DNA of 64,000 nucleotides. It comes from Paenibacillus sp. FSL H8-0537 (GTDB taxonomy: Bacteria > Bacillota > Bacilli > Paenibacillales > Paenibacillaceae). Location of the stretch: the NCBI RefSeq assembly GCF_038051995.1, contig NZ_CP150290.1, forward strand, positions 5,508,001 through 5,572,000, read 5' to 3'. Positions 24,552 through 34,100 of the stretch are shown in pieces (within the stretch, counting starts at the first letter, position 1; every line of letters begins with the position of its first letter). The translations under genes and the position numbers were made by a program. The notes beneath the pieces were generated by a model. The model saw only the letters and a list, made by a program, of their open reading frames with translations. It was not told the DNA's origin and ran no database searches.

Positions 24552-26207
24552 TTATTCGCTGCCCGTAAATAGGGCTACGGCACGTCCAAGCTGCAGCTGA
24601 ATGGAAATCGGATTGTACGGCACCCATTCGTCCTTGCCGAGCATATGTACTTTCCTCTGCTTCACTGCGGGAAGGTCCAGCCAATACGGTGATTCGAAGG
24701 TTCTCTGTGCATGGAGCGTCGAGCCCTTCTCATCTGGAAACACGATGACTACGATTCGATCACCCGCATAATCCGCAAGCTCTGTCAGCTCAATTGGTAC
24801 GGAATGAAATTGCTCTCCCAGCTTATCCATTTCCTCCATTATTCTTGCTGGTGGGCGCAGGCCGAGCGATTGATAGATGACATATCCTACATTCCGTGCG
24901 CCATAAACAAGCAGCCTCTCTGGCTTAATGACCAATATCGTGACTATCTCGCTCGCGACAGGGCTTTGCTGAACGAGAGCACGCGCTTCCCGCTCCTCCT
25001 GCTCAAACGTCTCCAGCCACTGCTCGGCCACACTTTCCCGCTGCACCGCTTGGGCAATAAGCCGCAAATGCTCCTTCCACCCGATATCCATCCACGAAAT
25101 TTCTATAACAGGAGCTATCGCCCGCAGCTGTTCAGGTCTCAACCCGTACTGCTGCAAATGCTGCTTCGCTGCAATGATCAGCTCAACATTGGCATCCAGC
25201 AGCACCGACTTTACCTGTTCAGGCGAGCTCTCGGCATGGATGAACCGCATCGTTTGCGGAGGCTGGATATTTGCGGTGCTCACATATTCGCTGCTTTCCG
25301 TAATCGTAACAGCAGGCTCCAGCCCAAGCAGCATTAAATGGCTGGCGTAGGGATGGAGCAGCACCGCCACATGCTGCAAGGAACCGCGGCTGTATCCTGA
25401 AGGAGCAGCGCCCGTCTGCTGCTTGAAGCGTCGGCTCAAATAAAACTCATCATGGTAGCCTACCTTAAGCGCAATTTCCCGCAGCGTGCCCGATCCGCTA
25501 ATTAGCAGCTCCTTCGCACGATGAACTCGCAGCCGCGACAAATATTCATTAGGAGAAAAGCCGTTAAGCTGCTTAAACAAGGTCGAATAATGGGACGGAC
25601 TGACGCCAGCCATTGCGGCCAGCTGCTCCCGCGTTATTTTTTCATTAAAATGGGTTTCCAAATAAGTGATGCTCCGCTCCATTGACGGTTTATCGCTCGC
25701 TATATATTTGGCGTCCTGCTGCTCCAGCAGATAGAGCAATATTTGGTGAAAAAGAATTTGATTTTGCATATGGCGTGCCTCATGTGCAGGCAGCCGATGG
25801 ACATACAGCTCCTCCATTTGCGAGACAATGGCCGGCGCATGAGGAATAAATAGGCTATTTCCGCCTCCAGCCACCTCGCTTTTTCGTACGATGGCACCTG
25901 TAGGCAAAGAGCGCGGCTGCTCCATTGTGCCAATTACCAGCTTATATGCATGCAGCGGCTGCATCGCGCTAGTAACTAAAGCCGCATGGCTCTGTGAAGG
26001 GAGTAATATTATGCTGCCTTCCGTCAGCTCATATGTCTGATCATTCATTGTGAGCGTGCCTTTGCCGCTGGCAATCGCCAGAAGCGAGGCTGCGTTCTCG
26101 TGTATTTTATACACAGGCATATTTGAAGTGCTGTACAGCGAATGAATGCTGGCAGCCGTATATAGTGGAAAATGGGACTCCGCCCATTCCGACTCAACAT
26201 GATTCAT
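24552..26207 (-). CDS. AraC-family regulator fused to a siderophore-binding domain (Btr-like)
   Basis: The protein has 551 residues. An N-terminal cupin-like part (about 20-150) precedes two AraC helix-turn-helix motifs (about 185-285; ITREQLAAMAGVSPSHYSTLFKQLNG and LREIALKVGYHDEFYLSRRFKQQTG). The C-terminal half (about 300-545) is a FhuD-like iron-siderophore binding fold (VLLDANVELIIAAKQHL, IVTILVIKPERLLVYG). The same architecture is known in Bacillus Btr, which senses bacillibactin in the cytoplasm and activates uptake. Here it likely activates the lipoprotein gene downstream. A paralogue lies at 39269. Confidence 0.88.
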   Translation of the reverse strand: MNHVESEWAESHFPLYTAASIHSLYSTSNMPVYKIHENAASLLAIASGKGTLTMNDQTYELTEGSIILLPSQSHAALVTSAMQPLHAYKLVIGTMEQPRSLPTGAIVRKSEVAGGGNSLFIPHAPAIVSQMEELYVHRLPAHEARHMQNQILFHQILLYLLEQQDAKYIASDKPSMERSITYLETHFNEKITREQLAAMAGVSPSHYSTLFKQLNGFSPNEYLSRLRVHRAKELLISGSGTLREIALKVGYHDEFYLSRRFKQQTGAAPSGYSRGSLQHVAVLLHPYASHLMLLGLEPAVTITESSEYVSTANIQPPQTMRFIHAESSPEQVKSVLLDANVELIIAAKQHLQQYGLRPEQLRAIAPVIEISWMDIGWKEHLRLIAQAVQRESVAEQWLETFEQEEREARALVQQSPVASEIVTILVIKPERLLVYGARNVGYVIYQSLGLRPPARIMEEMDKLGEQFHSVPIELTELADYAGDRIVVIVFPDEKGSTLHAQRTFESPYWLDLPAVKQRKVHMLGKDEWVPYNPISIQLQLGRAVALFTGSE

Positions 26208-26362
26208 CCTTGCAGCCCCCGATGTGATCGATTTGTATATTTCCTATGCTAACCACTATTATCCCGATATTATAAAAATATAGCTATAGCATTGAAAATT
26301 TATTAATACGATGAAAAAGAGTTGCTGCATGGAGCCGCTTTTATGCCTTTGAACACAAATAG

Positions 26363-26382
26363 ACGCTTGGGAGCCCAAGCGT
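26363..26382 (-). terminator. Compact hairpin after the radical SAM gene
   Basis: ACGCTTGG and CCAAGCGT form a perfect 8-bp stem with a 4-base loop about 53 bases downstream of the radical SAM stop codon. The following minus-strand T tract is weak, so termination is only likely. Confidence 0.45.
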
Positions 26383-26434
26383 TAAGAGGTTGCACATATT
26401 AATAGCGACTGTCATTTGCCAGCTGCAAAGTCGC

Positions 26435-27025
26435 TCACAAATCCAATAAAGCCCTTAAATCCTTCAGCTCGGCCAAGCCGTTAATCATCACTCTGCCATC
26501 CGGTGTAATGCGTACTTCCAGACGGTTTGGAATGTCCGTTAATTTTTCTTTGAGGTCGCTGTAGCGATCAGTGAGAAAATGGTAGCGTTGATTGGCCGAG
26601 CCAACCCACGGCCTGCTCGTATCGAGACGCTCCCGCACGAAAGGTCCGTCAATGAGCAAGTCGGTAACGGCAAGCAGCTCCAGCCAATCCGCCCTGCCTG
26701 CACTCCGTAAGTTTTCCACTAAATAACCAGTAAACGTCATCACCGACAAGCCGGAAGCCCGCAAAATACGGGCAAGCCGCGCTAAATCGCCCGCCTGCTC
26801 GAACGGCTCTCCACCCAGAAAAGTAATTCCCTCGACTTCGGGTCCATTTAAAATTTGCTCCGCCAGCTGTTCAACCTCCATCGTCATACCGCCGTCTTCC
26901 GGCCATGTGAACGGTACGGCGCAGCCAGGGCAATGAATCGGGCAACCTTGCACTTGAAGGCAGGAACGAATGCCGGGCCCTTCAACAGCGGTCGAGGGAA
27001 GAAAACGATGCACGCGCAGCACCAT
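26435..27025 (-). CDS. Radical SAM activating-enzyme-like protein (NrdG type)
   Basis: The protein has 196 residues, the size of anaerobic ribonucleotide reductase activases. The CxxxCxxC iron-sulfur motif is in QGCPIHCPGCAVP, and the SAM-binding GGEP stretch is FLGGEPFEQ. The family generates a 5'-deoxyadenosyl radical for glycyl-radical activation or related chemistry. No glycyl-radical enzyme gene is near. Instead it ends an operon with an AAA ATPase and DUF proteins. Its ATG overlaps the stop codon of a 20-codon ORF (TAATG), implying translational coupling. Confidence 0.8.
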   Translation of the reverse strand: MVLRVHRFLPSTAVEGPGIRSCLQVQGCPIHCPGCAVPFTWPEDGGMTMEVEQLAEQILNGPEVEGITFLGGEPFEQAGDLARLARILRASGLSVMTFTGYLVENLRSAGRADWLELLAVTDLLIDGPFVRERLDTSRPWVGSANQRYHFLTDRYSDLKEKLTDIPNRLEVRITPDGRVMINGLAELKDLRALLDL

Positions 27026-27087
27026 TAGCGCTGCTCCAAGCGGCTAACGGCGATAGGCTTCTTTTGCATCAAATCAAGCTTCGCCAT
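27025..27087 (-). CDS. 20-codon ORF translationally coupled to the radical SAM gene
   Basis: A GGAGG site precedes an ATG at 27087 that opens a 20-residue ORF (begins MAKLDLMQKK, ends RLEQR) whose TAA shares two bases with the next ATG. It starts 17 bases after the HhH gene. Position and spacing look designed for coupling. It may be a regulatory leader peptide or a short functional peptide; no family is recognised. Confidence 0.5.
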   Translation of the reverse strand: MAKLDLMQKKPIAVSRLEQR

Positions 27088-27104
27088 TTCACTTGCTCCT
27101 CCCT

Positions 27105-28133
27105 TTAATAATCCACGATTCGTCCCGCACCTGTGCTTGTATGTTGCTGCAAAGGGCGAAATAGGACCATTGGACGTATATGTTCAACATGATGCGGTTT
27201 TAAATCAAGCAGTTGGCCTAATTGCTCTACATTCTCAAAGCCGCCATTCCGTTCTCGTTCCTGTATAATACGTTTCGCACCTACAACGCCAATGGCTGGA
27301 AGATTAAGCAGTTGCTCCATCGACGCTCTATTGATATCGATACATTCTGAGGCATCGTTTCCATTTAACAATGAACCTGTATCCAGCGCCTGTGCTACTT
27401 CTTTGTCTACATCCAAAGCTCGAGCTTGAGTTAACGTTTTTGTCATTGGAGCAATCCGAGCAGGGACGAATAGATGAACTAGCTCCTTATGTTTCAATAC
27501 GGGCACCCACTGCTCCATCCCTTGCTTCCATACAAACGTTTCAGACAGCCGCAGCTGCTTTTCTTCTATTATATTTTTCAGTTCGAGAGCGCTATAGGGT
27601 CCGTACTGCTGATTAGCGACAGCAACCATCCACACCTCCTCTTGATCAAAGTGTGTTGAGTGATTCACGTCGTTACCTGGCAAGGAATAAGACTCGACCT
27701 CGTTTTCGTTCCCGTTCTCATCTTCGTATTCATCACTAAAGTACGATTGTAATTGTTGCAAAAGAGGAGCAAGAAGATTTATTGCAACGCCATATATACC
27801 TAGACTAACTCCCTTGCGAAATTCCAATTCATCCGTGCTTATTCTTTTAATATCGCTATGAATAAGCTCTTCCCAGCTTAAACTCGATTGACTAGATTTT
27901 ACGAGCCACTCATTTTTCCAGTATACCCCACTAACTCCGATAGCAAAGCCTGTTTTACAGCTTCCAAAAATAGTCGTATCCGCAAGCGCAATCACAGTCT
28001 CATTAGCCGGAATCCGAAAATATACTCGGGCATTTCTCAATTTTTTTGGAGGGATCATTTCCGTTACATAATAGTACGGCCCTGAGTATTCTGCACAAAT
28101 ATCGATCAAATCTTCAATGCTAATTACCTCCAT
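27105..28133 (-). CDS. GYF_2 and helix-hairpin-helix protein of the AAA/DUF operon
   Basis: The protein has 342 residues from the ATG at 28133, which has a G6 ribosome site and lies one base after the preceding stop codon. The N-terminal 110 residues look like a bacterial PH-type barrel (FGSCKTGFAIGVSGVYWKNEW followed by SLSWEEL), a tentative call. Residues about 165-220 match a GYF_2 domain (QYGPYSALELKNII, then VWKQGMEQWVPV). The C-terminus has a helix-hairpin-helix (IDINRASMEQLLNLPAIGVVGAKRII), seen in DNA-contact proteins such as ComEA. The combination suggests a scaffold or adaptor. Function is unknown. Confidence 0.7.
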   Translation of the reverse strand: MEVISIEDLIDICAEYSGPYYYVTEMIPPKKLRNARVYFRIPANETVIALADTTIFGSCKTGFAIGVSGVYWKNEWLVKSSQSSLSWEELIHSDIKRISTDELEFRKGVSLGIYGVAINLLAPLLQQLQSYFSDEYEDENGNENEVESYSLPGNDVNHSTHFDQEEVWMVAVANQQYGPYSALELKNIIEEKQLRLSETFVWKQGMEQWVPVLKHKELVHLFVPARIAPMTKTLTQARALDVDKEVAQALDTGSLLNGNDASECIDINRASMEQLLNLPAIGVVGAKRIIQERERNGGFENVEQLGQLLDLKPHHVEHIRPMVLFRPLQQHTSTGAGRIVDY

Positions 28134-28134
28134 G

Positions 28135-28884
28135 CTATTCCCCCCTAACATTCAGCATGATCACAATCGAGTTGTCCTCCAGCACCTGTTCACTTTCAAC
28201 CGTCATCTTTTTTTCAGCTGCGCGCTGCATGAGCTTTTGATATACCATATCCTGCACACAGCGCTTGTAATCCTCATCCACATCCGATAAATATTCATAT
28301 ATCTTTTTTAAGTCTGGGGCGTTTTGAATCTCTACGAAGAATGGATGGTCATCGAACTGGCGAAAGGTTAGTACGGATTGCTCCACCTTGCAAATAATAG
28401 CGCCGCCTTGACGAAGCGGATTGACTCCAAACTCTTTAAGGGTACGAAACAATAGCTCGCCGTCACGAAAATTCGTTGGATAGGAGAGCAGCTGTGCTGC
28501 TGAAGCCAATTGCTTGACGGACCCCGCGGTGTTACCAACATCAGTAGAATCAAACACGTTACGTCCAGCAGCATCGTTAATGCTGTGCATAAACGACTTC
28601 ACCAATTCTGTTGAATCCAATTTTGAAAATATGGCCGTCCATTTTCCAGCCTCATGCTCCCAGGTCATAAATTGCTTGTCCCCGGCGATATGGGTTTTAA
28701 TGACACCAAGCCACTTCTCCGCATCATAGCCTGCTTTCCGTACAGTCCGTACAATTTCCAATTCATTTTGAAAATTGGTCGGCTCCTTCACCTTCATTGA
28801 ATTTGCAAAATTCTCAAAATTTTTCTTCCCCATGACAATCCGCAATGTTAATGCAACGGGAATAAGCGCAATAGAAACTGACAT
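28135..28884 (-). CDS. Hypothetical protein with DUF1257/Ycf35-like C-terminal segment
   Basis: The protein has 249 residues with a short hydrophobic N-terminus (IALIPVALTLRIVM). The last 45 residues (from about YKRCVQDMVYQKLMQRA to LEDNSIVIMLNVR) follow the pattern that ends DUF1257/Ycf35 proteins, where a Tyr-rich helix precedes an EDGSI strand. The rest is not recognised. The assignment is supported mainly by its neighbours DUF2997 and a Ycf46-like ATPase, which accompany Ycf35 in cyanobacteria. A G6 ribosome site sets the start. Confidence 0.5.
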   Translation of the reverse strand: MSVSIALIPVALTLRIVMGKKNFENFANSMKVKEPTNFQNELEIVRTVRKAGYDAEKWLGVIKTHIAGDKQFMTWEHEAGKWTAIFSKLDSTELVKSFMHSINDAAGRNVFDSTDVGNTAGSVKQLASAAQLLSYPTNFRDGELLFRTLKEFGVNPLRQGGAIICKVEQSVLTFRQFDDHPFFVEIQNAPDLKKIYEYLSDVDEDYKRCVQDMVYQKLMQRAAEKKMTVESEQVLEDNSIVIMLNVRGE

Positions 28885-28896
28885 CTATTTCCCCCC

Positions 28897-29121
28897 TTAT
28901 TTCGTATTATTTTGCTTTGTCGAGTGGATTTGCTTTTGCGCAGTGATCGTCTGCTCCGATTCATAATATTCGGCTGTATATTCGGAATCTACCGTTTCCG
29001 CATCGAGCAGCTGTTCAAGAATGCTAATGTAGTCGGTGCATCCCTTTCCCTTGATTCCCAATACGTCTGCCTCGATTTTACCGTCGGGGTAAATGCGAAC
29101 GCGAATTTGTTTGGATGACAT
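28897..29121 (-). CDS. DUF2997 small protein
   Basis: The protein has 74 residues. The first 45 match DUF2997: an IRVRIYPDGKIEADVLG beta pair, then KGKGCTDYISILEQLL. The C-terminal tail is acidic and polar. The family has no known function but recurs beside Ycf46-type AAA ATPases and DUF1257. It lies 27 bases after the ATPase gene and 12 before the DUF1257-like gene. Confidence 0.8.
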   Translation of the reverse strand: MSSKQIRVRIYPDGKIEADVLGIKGKGCTDYISILEQLLDAETVDSEYTAEYYESEQTITAQKQIHSTKQNNTK

Positions 29122-29148
29122 TCGGTCAGCCTCCTTCTCGTATTAATC

Positions 29149-30813
29149 TTAAAAATCTATCGCTCTTCCGCCTCGCTTCAGCTTTACATCCTCTTCCTTC
29201 GGTGCAGGCGCTTCCGGCTTGTCCAGCTCCAGCCTGTATTCCTCCCGATCCTCTTGCGGTGTTGCAGCAACAGCGCGGACGTTCGCCCATTCGCGTATGC
29301 CTTGAATTTGTTCTGCTTGCGTAACCGATAACGGCACCATCGTTTGAATCGATTTCCTGAAATCTTCAAACTGAATGCTTCGATCCTCTGAAAAAGCCTC
29401 AAACATGGCGCTAATGACGATCTGCTCCACTTCCGCACCGACATACCCCTCGGTCATGCTGGCTAAAAGGTCAAGATGCTCATCCGTTAGCTGAAAGTCG
29501 CCCACCGATTTAGGAGATTTAAGTCTCTTCACAATATGCAGCCTGAAAATATCTTTCCGTTCTTTATAAGTCGGAATATCCACGAAAAAAATTTCGTCAA
29601 AACGGCCCTTCCGCAGCATTTCTGCGGGCAGTGCGTGAATATTGTTAGCGGTGGCAATGACGAACACCGGCTTTGTTTTCTCCTGCATCCAGGTTAGAAA
29701 GGTGCCAAATACTCGATTCGATGTCCCGCTGTCGCCGCTTCCAGTCATGCCGCTAAAACCCTTTTCAATTTCATCAATCCATAGAATAGACGGAGAAATC
29801 GCCTCGACCGTTTTGATCGCTTTGCGCATGTTTTCCTCACTGCTGCCAACAATTCCGCTAAATATTTGACCTACATCCAGACGCAGCAGCGGCAGCTTCC
29901 ACATGGCGCTGATGGCTTTGGCAATCAAGCTTTTTCCACAGCCAGGCACGCCTGTGATGAGCACGCCCTTCGGTGCAGGCAGTCCATATTCTGCGGCCGA
30001 ATCCAGCCAGGATTTATTGCGCTTCAGCAGCCAGCGCTTTAAATTTTCCAGCCCGCCAACGTCCTCGATTTTCAAATCCGATTTGATAAATTCCAATATC
30101 TCGGACTTTTTAATAATTTGGCGTTTCTCTTCCAAAATAATTTCCACATCATGCTTATCGAGCTTGCCATCCTCAACCATGGCCAGAGCAAAAGCATTTT
30201 CCGCCTCATGCAGCGTTAAACCAAGCGCCGCCTTCGCCAGCCGTTCCAAGTCTTCCGGCGTTAAATCGATGACGATGCGTCCGCTGGCCTGATTAGCCTC
30301 GACCATTTCGATCAGCATGCTTTTCATTTCCACAAAGGTTGGCAATTCAAAATCGACAATCGTTATTTCCTTTTGCAAATCCGAAGGCAGGGTGAGTGTT
30401 GGGCTAAGGATAATGACATTTTTCGGATTTATACTTCTCTTCAATGCCGGAATGAGATCGCGAATTTTACGGATGATCTGATGATCTGCCGGCTTACCCC
30501 CGCCTCCAAGAAAGACATGAAAATCTTTAAGTACAAATACAGCTGCTTCCTCGGAGGCCTCGATCATTTCCAAACACCGGAGTGGGGATTTGGATTCCTC
30601 CCTGCCACGTTGCCCCTCCTCAGCCAGGCCATCGGTCATGCTCCATATAAATACTTTACGAACCGTTTTAATTAAAGCTTCATTTTTCACTGCGGAATCT
30701 ATGACGGAAAGCGCCCGTTCCTCTTCCCATGTCGGTATGTATATAAACGGAAATCGTGCCCGCATCAAATTCGACAAATGCCTTTTAAACTCCAATAATG
30801 ATGTTTCTCCCAT
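29149..30813 (-). CDS. AAA+ ATPase, Ycf46-like
   Basis: The protein has 554 residues. The N-terminal half (about 1-240) is the predicted inactive or regulatory region of Ycf46 proteins (YIPTWEEERAL). The AAA domain (about 255-500) has Walker A GVPGCGKSLIAKA, Walker B SILWIDEIEKGF, a sensor stretch VIATANNIHALP and Arg-finger region KGRFDEIFFVD. Members are classical-clade AAA ATPases thought to remodel protein substrates; Ycf46 of cyanobacteria affects inorganic carbon use, but the biochemical role is unclear. It is the first gene of the operon that runs to the radical SAM gene. Confidence 0.85.
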   Translation of the reverse strand: MGETSLLEFKRHLSNLMRARFPFIYIPTWEEERALSVIDSAVKNEALIKTVRKVFIWSMTDGLAEEGQRGREESKSPLRCLEMIEASEEAAVFVLKDFHVFLGGGGKPADHQIIRKIRDLIPALKRSINPKNVIILSPTLTLPSDLQKEITIVDFELPTFVEMKSMLIEMVEANQASGRIVIDLTPEDLERLAKAALGLTLHEAENAFALAMVEDGKLDKHDVEIILEEKRQIIKKSEILEFIKSDLKIEDVGGLENLKRWLLKRNKSWLDSAAEYGLPAPKGVLITGVPGCGKSLIAKAISAMWKLPLLRLDVGQIFSGIVGSSEENMRKAIKTVEAISPSILWIDEIEKGFSGMTGSGDSGTSNRVFGTFLTWMQEKTKPVFVIATANNIHALPAEMLRKGRFDEIFFVDIPTYKERKDIFRLHIVKRLKSPKSVGDFQLTDEHLDLLASMTEGYVGAEVEQIVISAMFEAFSEDRSIQFEDFRKSIQTMVPLSVTQAEQIQGIREWANVRAVAATPQEDREEYRLELDKPEAPAPKEEDVKLKRGGRAIDF

Positions 30814-30869
30814 ATGTTTATTGGCCCCTCTATGAAACTAGGATACTTGTTTGACAAAACCATCTACAC

Positions 30870-30976
30870 AAGCGTAAACGGCCGAAAGCCGTTCTCTGGC
30901 GGTAAAGCTAACGTTTAGCGGTTAAATATAAGCGGAGTAATGAGTGGAAAACTTATACATGCTTATATTTTAAAAA
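30870..30976 (+). repeat. Dispersed two-hairpin intergenic element, copy C
   Basis: It begins AAGCGTAAACGG, has CGTTTAGCGG in the middle, and ends with an AAATATAAGC/GCTTATATTT palindrome. It belongs to the same subfamily as copies at 4938 and 36929. It fills much of the 319-base gap between the AAA gene and the surface protein gene. Confidence 0.75.
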
Positions 30977-31061
30977 GTTCGACATAATTCGGCTTGTTTC
31001 CTGCCCTATTTGGTGTTTCAGTTCGTTATTTCGCTTTCCAGGCAGCTATGAAAAGTCAAAA

Positions 31062-31094
31062 AACAACAAAAAACACCTGTAAGTTACAGGTGCC
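31062..31094 (-). terminator. Terminator of the SLH surface protein gene
   Basis: On the minus strand CACCTGTAA and TTACAGGTG form a perfect stem followed by TTTTTTGTTGTTTTTTG, 39 bases after the stop codon. Confidence 0.85.
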
Positions 31095-31132
31095 TTTGCC
31101 TAGTCGTTATTCTGAAACGTTTTAGAATGGTC

Positions 31133-34100
31133 CTAGCCAATAAATCCTACTGCTTGCAAAAAACGATTCAGCATCACTGCCGCCTGCGCTCTAGTTGCAA
31201 AGTCTTTAGGCGCGAATGTTTGGCCTGCCATTCCGGTAATAATTCCAGCTTTAGCTGTCTCGGCAACTGCGGCCTCGGCCCATGGAGATATCTGATCCTG
31301 ATCGGTAAATGCAACCTCAGTCCCGCTATCTACTGGCTCAGTTCTGTCTTTGGAGACAATCGTCAATGCTCTGGCAAGCATAACCGCCATCTGTTCCCGG
31401 CTGATCTGCTCATTAGGTCCAAAGCGTTCTGAGGTTAGTCCCTGAACAAGCCCCGCTCTCACTGCTGCTTCTACCGCAGAAGCGTACCATGCAGTCGAGG
31501 CTATATCTGTAAAACCTTGATACGCGGAGTCATGCTCTAAAGATACCCCCATTGAACGCACTAGCAAGGAAGCAAATTCAGCCCGCGTAATGCTGTCATT
31601 CGGTGCAAAACGCTCATCGGAAATACCGATTACAATGAACCTCGCAGCAAGCTGCTCAACCTCTGCTTTCGCCCAGTGCTCTTGCATATCGACAAAAGAA
31701 GGATTATCCTTCCTGATTACAGCATAAATGCTATGATGAGGAGTTCTCATGACGGCCTGCTTGCTGCCATCGTTTCTTGCGCCCAATTGGGTTGGAATAT
31801 ATGAAACCTGTTTAGTCGCAGGATCATAATGAACGGCAAAAACCAAATCTCCCGCAACTGCCTGATCAATCACAATGGCTTGAACCATATACGTCCCACC
31901 AAAATCGCCAATATCAATAGTTTGCCCGTTCGCCTCAGCCGTTACTTTGAAATCAACGACACTGCCTAGCAGACTGAACCCTTTGTCATTTCCTACCCGT
32001 ACAAGCTCATTGCGCACAGTATCGCTGACTTGCTCCATCGTCGAATTGATTTTCAAATCGGATACGGAAACGCCAAGCCGCTTCGCCAGCTTCTCCAAAT
32101 CAAGTACGCTAGCCGTAAGCTGCATGCTGGAGCCTTTTAATTCGACCTCGATGACAGCATTCGGGAAAGACTTCCCAATAGCCGCAAGCGATGAAGCCGG
32201 AAGCTGCACCTGAACGGCGCTTTCCTTATTGTCGATTCTAAATATAATAATCGGTCTTGCTGTGTCCTTTAACTGGCCAGCAGCCTGATTCAAAATACTT
32301 TCCGGGACCATTAGCTTTTGAACATTCGTTCCATCCGGTTTCTTCTCGGTTACCAGTAAAGTAGGATCAACGATGACCACAACTCTGCCTGACGAATCCG
32401 TTATAATTTGATAGTTAGGCTGTACATTAGAAGAAGTCGAAGCTGGATTTGGTGACGAAATCGGTGTTGCCGTAGGAGTAGGACTTGGTGTTGCACTCGG
32501 TGTCGGTGTCGGTGTCGGCGTCGGCGTCGGGCTTGGAGTAGAATCACCTACCGTTATCGCCAGCGTCTGATCTGCTCCTCCACTGAACGCAAACGTCAGG
32601 CTCGTTGTACCAACTGGCTGCGTCATCATGTATGATTTCAAAATCGTTACAGTGCTGCCTGTTACGGTATAATCCGTTCCTTGAGCGAGCGCCGCTGCGC
32701 CGTTAGCAACGCTGCTAAGCGTGTTGCCGTTCAGTGTCAGCCCCGTTGATACATCAGCATTCGCCGCCGCTCCCGTATATTTATCGAAGCTGGCAACCAC
32801 TGGACTGATGAGGCTGTCATTTGGTAGTGGAACAATGTTCACTACTTCTATTTTTTTCACCGTTTCATTGCCCGCTAAATCCTTGGCATACACCGTATAG
32901 CTGCCATTGATGGCTACATCAAAGCTTCCGGAAGCCAATATGTCGGTTCCAGCACCCGCAAATGCGGAAGCATTATGATCGCCCGGCAGCCATTTCAAGC
33001 TGTACAGCGAATTTCCAATGCCGTAGGTAGAAGTGGTCACGTTCAGCGTTACCGGATCATTCGTCTGTGCGGTCGTTGATGGAATTATAGAAATAACCGG
33101 CGCATCTGGCATCGTCACCTGAAAGGCAAAATTATTCGTTGTTCTCGCTAGATAATAGTCATCACCTGCATAATGTACAGTGTAATTATGAGTTCTCGGC
33201 TGCAGTGACGAAACCGTTAAGGTTGCCGTTCCGTTCGCAGCAAGTGAAGAGGAGCCGAGCGGCAAGCCCCCGTCTCTGAACTCAACGTTCCCTGTCGGAA
33301 TGTCGAGATCACCGGTAAGGGAAGCGGTCAAAGTAATGGGCTGGAGATAGGTAGACGATGCTACCGACGTTTGCAGCGTTACCGTAGGCTGCAAAAATAT
33401 TTTTTTAGGCGTTGCTTGCGACCCGGTGCCATTTCCCCCATCACCAAGCATATTTTGGTTTCCCCACGACCATAAGCGGCCGTCCTGATCAAGACCATAT
33501 GATACATCAAAGCCAGCAGTTAGAGAGACAAATTGAATAGACGTTCCGTTATCCGACACAGCTACCTTTTGCGGAGCAGAATTGATTGTCGTGCCGTCTC
33601 CAAGCTGCCCTGCTACATTCATTCCCCATGTCCACATATCACCGTTTTCATCGAGTGCCAAAACATGCTTGTTGCCTCCTGAAACTTGTGCGAACTTGAC
33701 CGGGGTCCCGTTGTCTAGCACCGGATTTTTCTCTGGGAACCATCTATCGCCGGAGATTTGTCCATCACCAAGCTGCCCTTGATCGTTTCCTCCCCAGGTC
33801 CATACGCTGCCGATGCTGTCGATAGCAAGCATCAGAAACGTACCCGTACCAAAGCCTGCTCCAGCTGCGATGGATTGAAATTCGGCTTCCACCGCGCCAT
33901 CCATCACCGATAATCTCGCGGGCATGTACTGGACATGGAAAATCTCCCAAATATGCTGCGTCGAATCGATTGCGATTCCGTTCTCCTCATTTCCCTCCAG
34001 CGTTTCAAATACGACAGGGTCTCCGTTGCCGTCCGTCAATTCCTTTTTAGTAGGGACATAAGGATCAGGCGTCGACGTTCTAAAGCCCCATATCCAAAGC

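Noticed and set aside
32461..32545. GTCGGTGTC-type tandem repeat as a microsatellite or CRISPR
   Set aside because: It encodes the Thr-Pro linker of the surface protein, and there are no spacers or cas genes.
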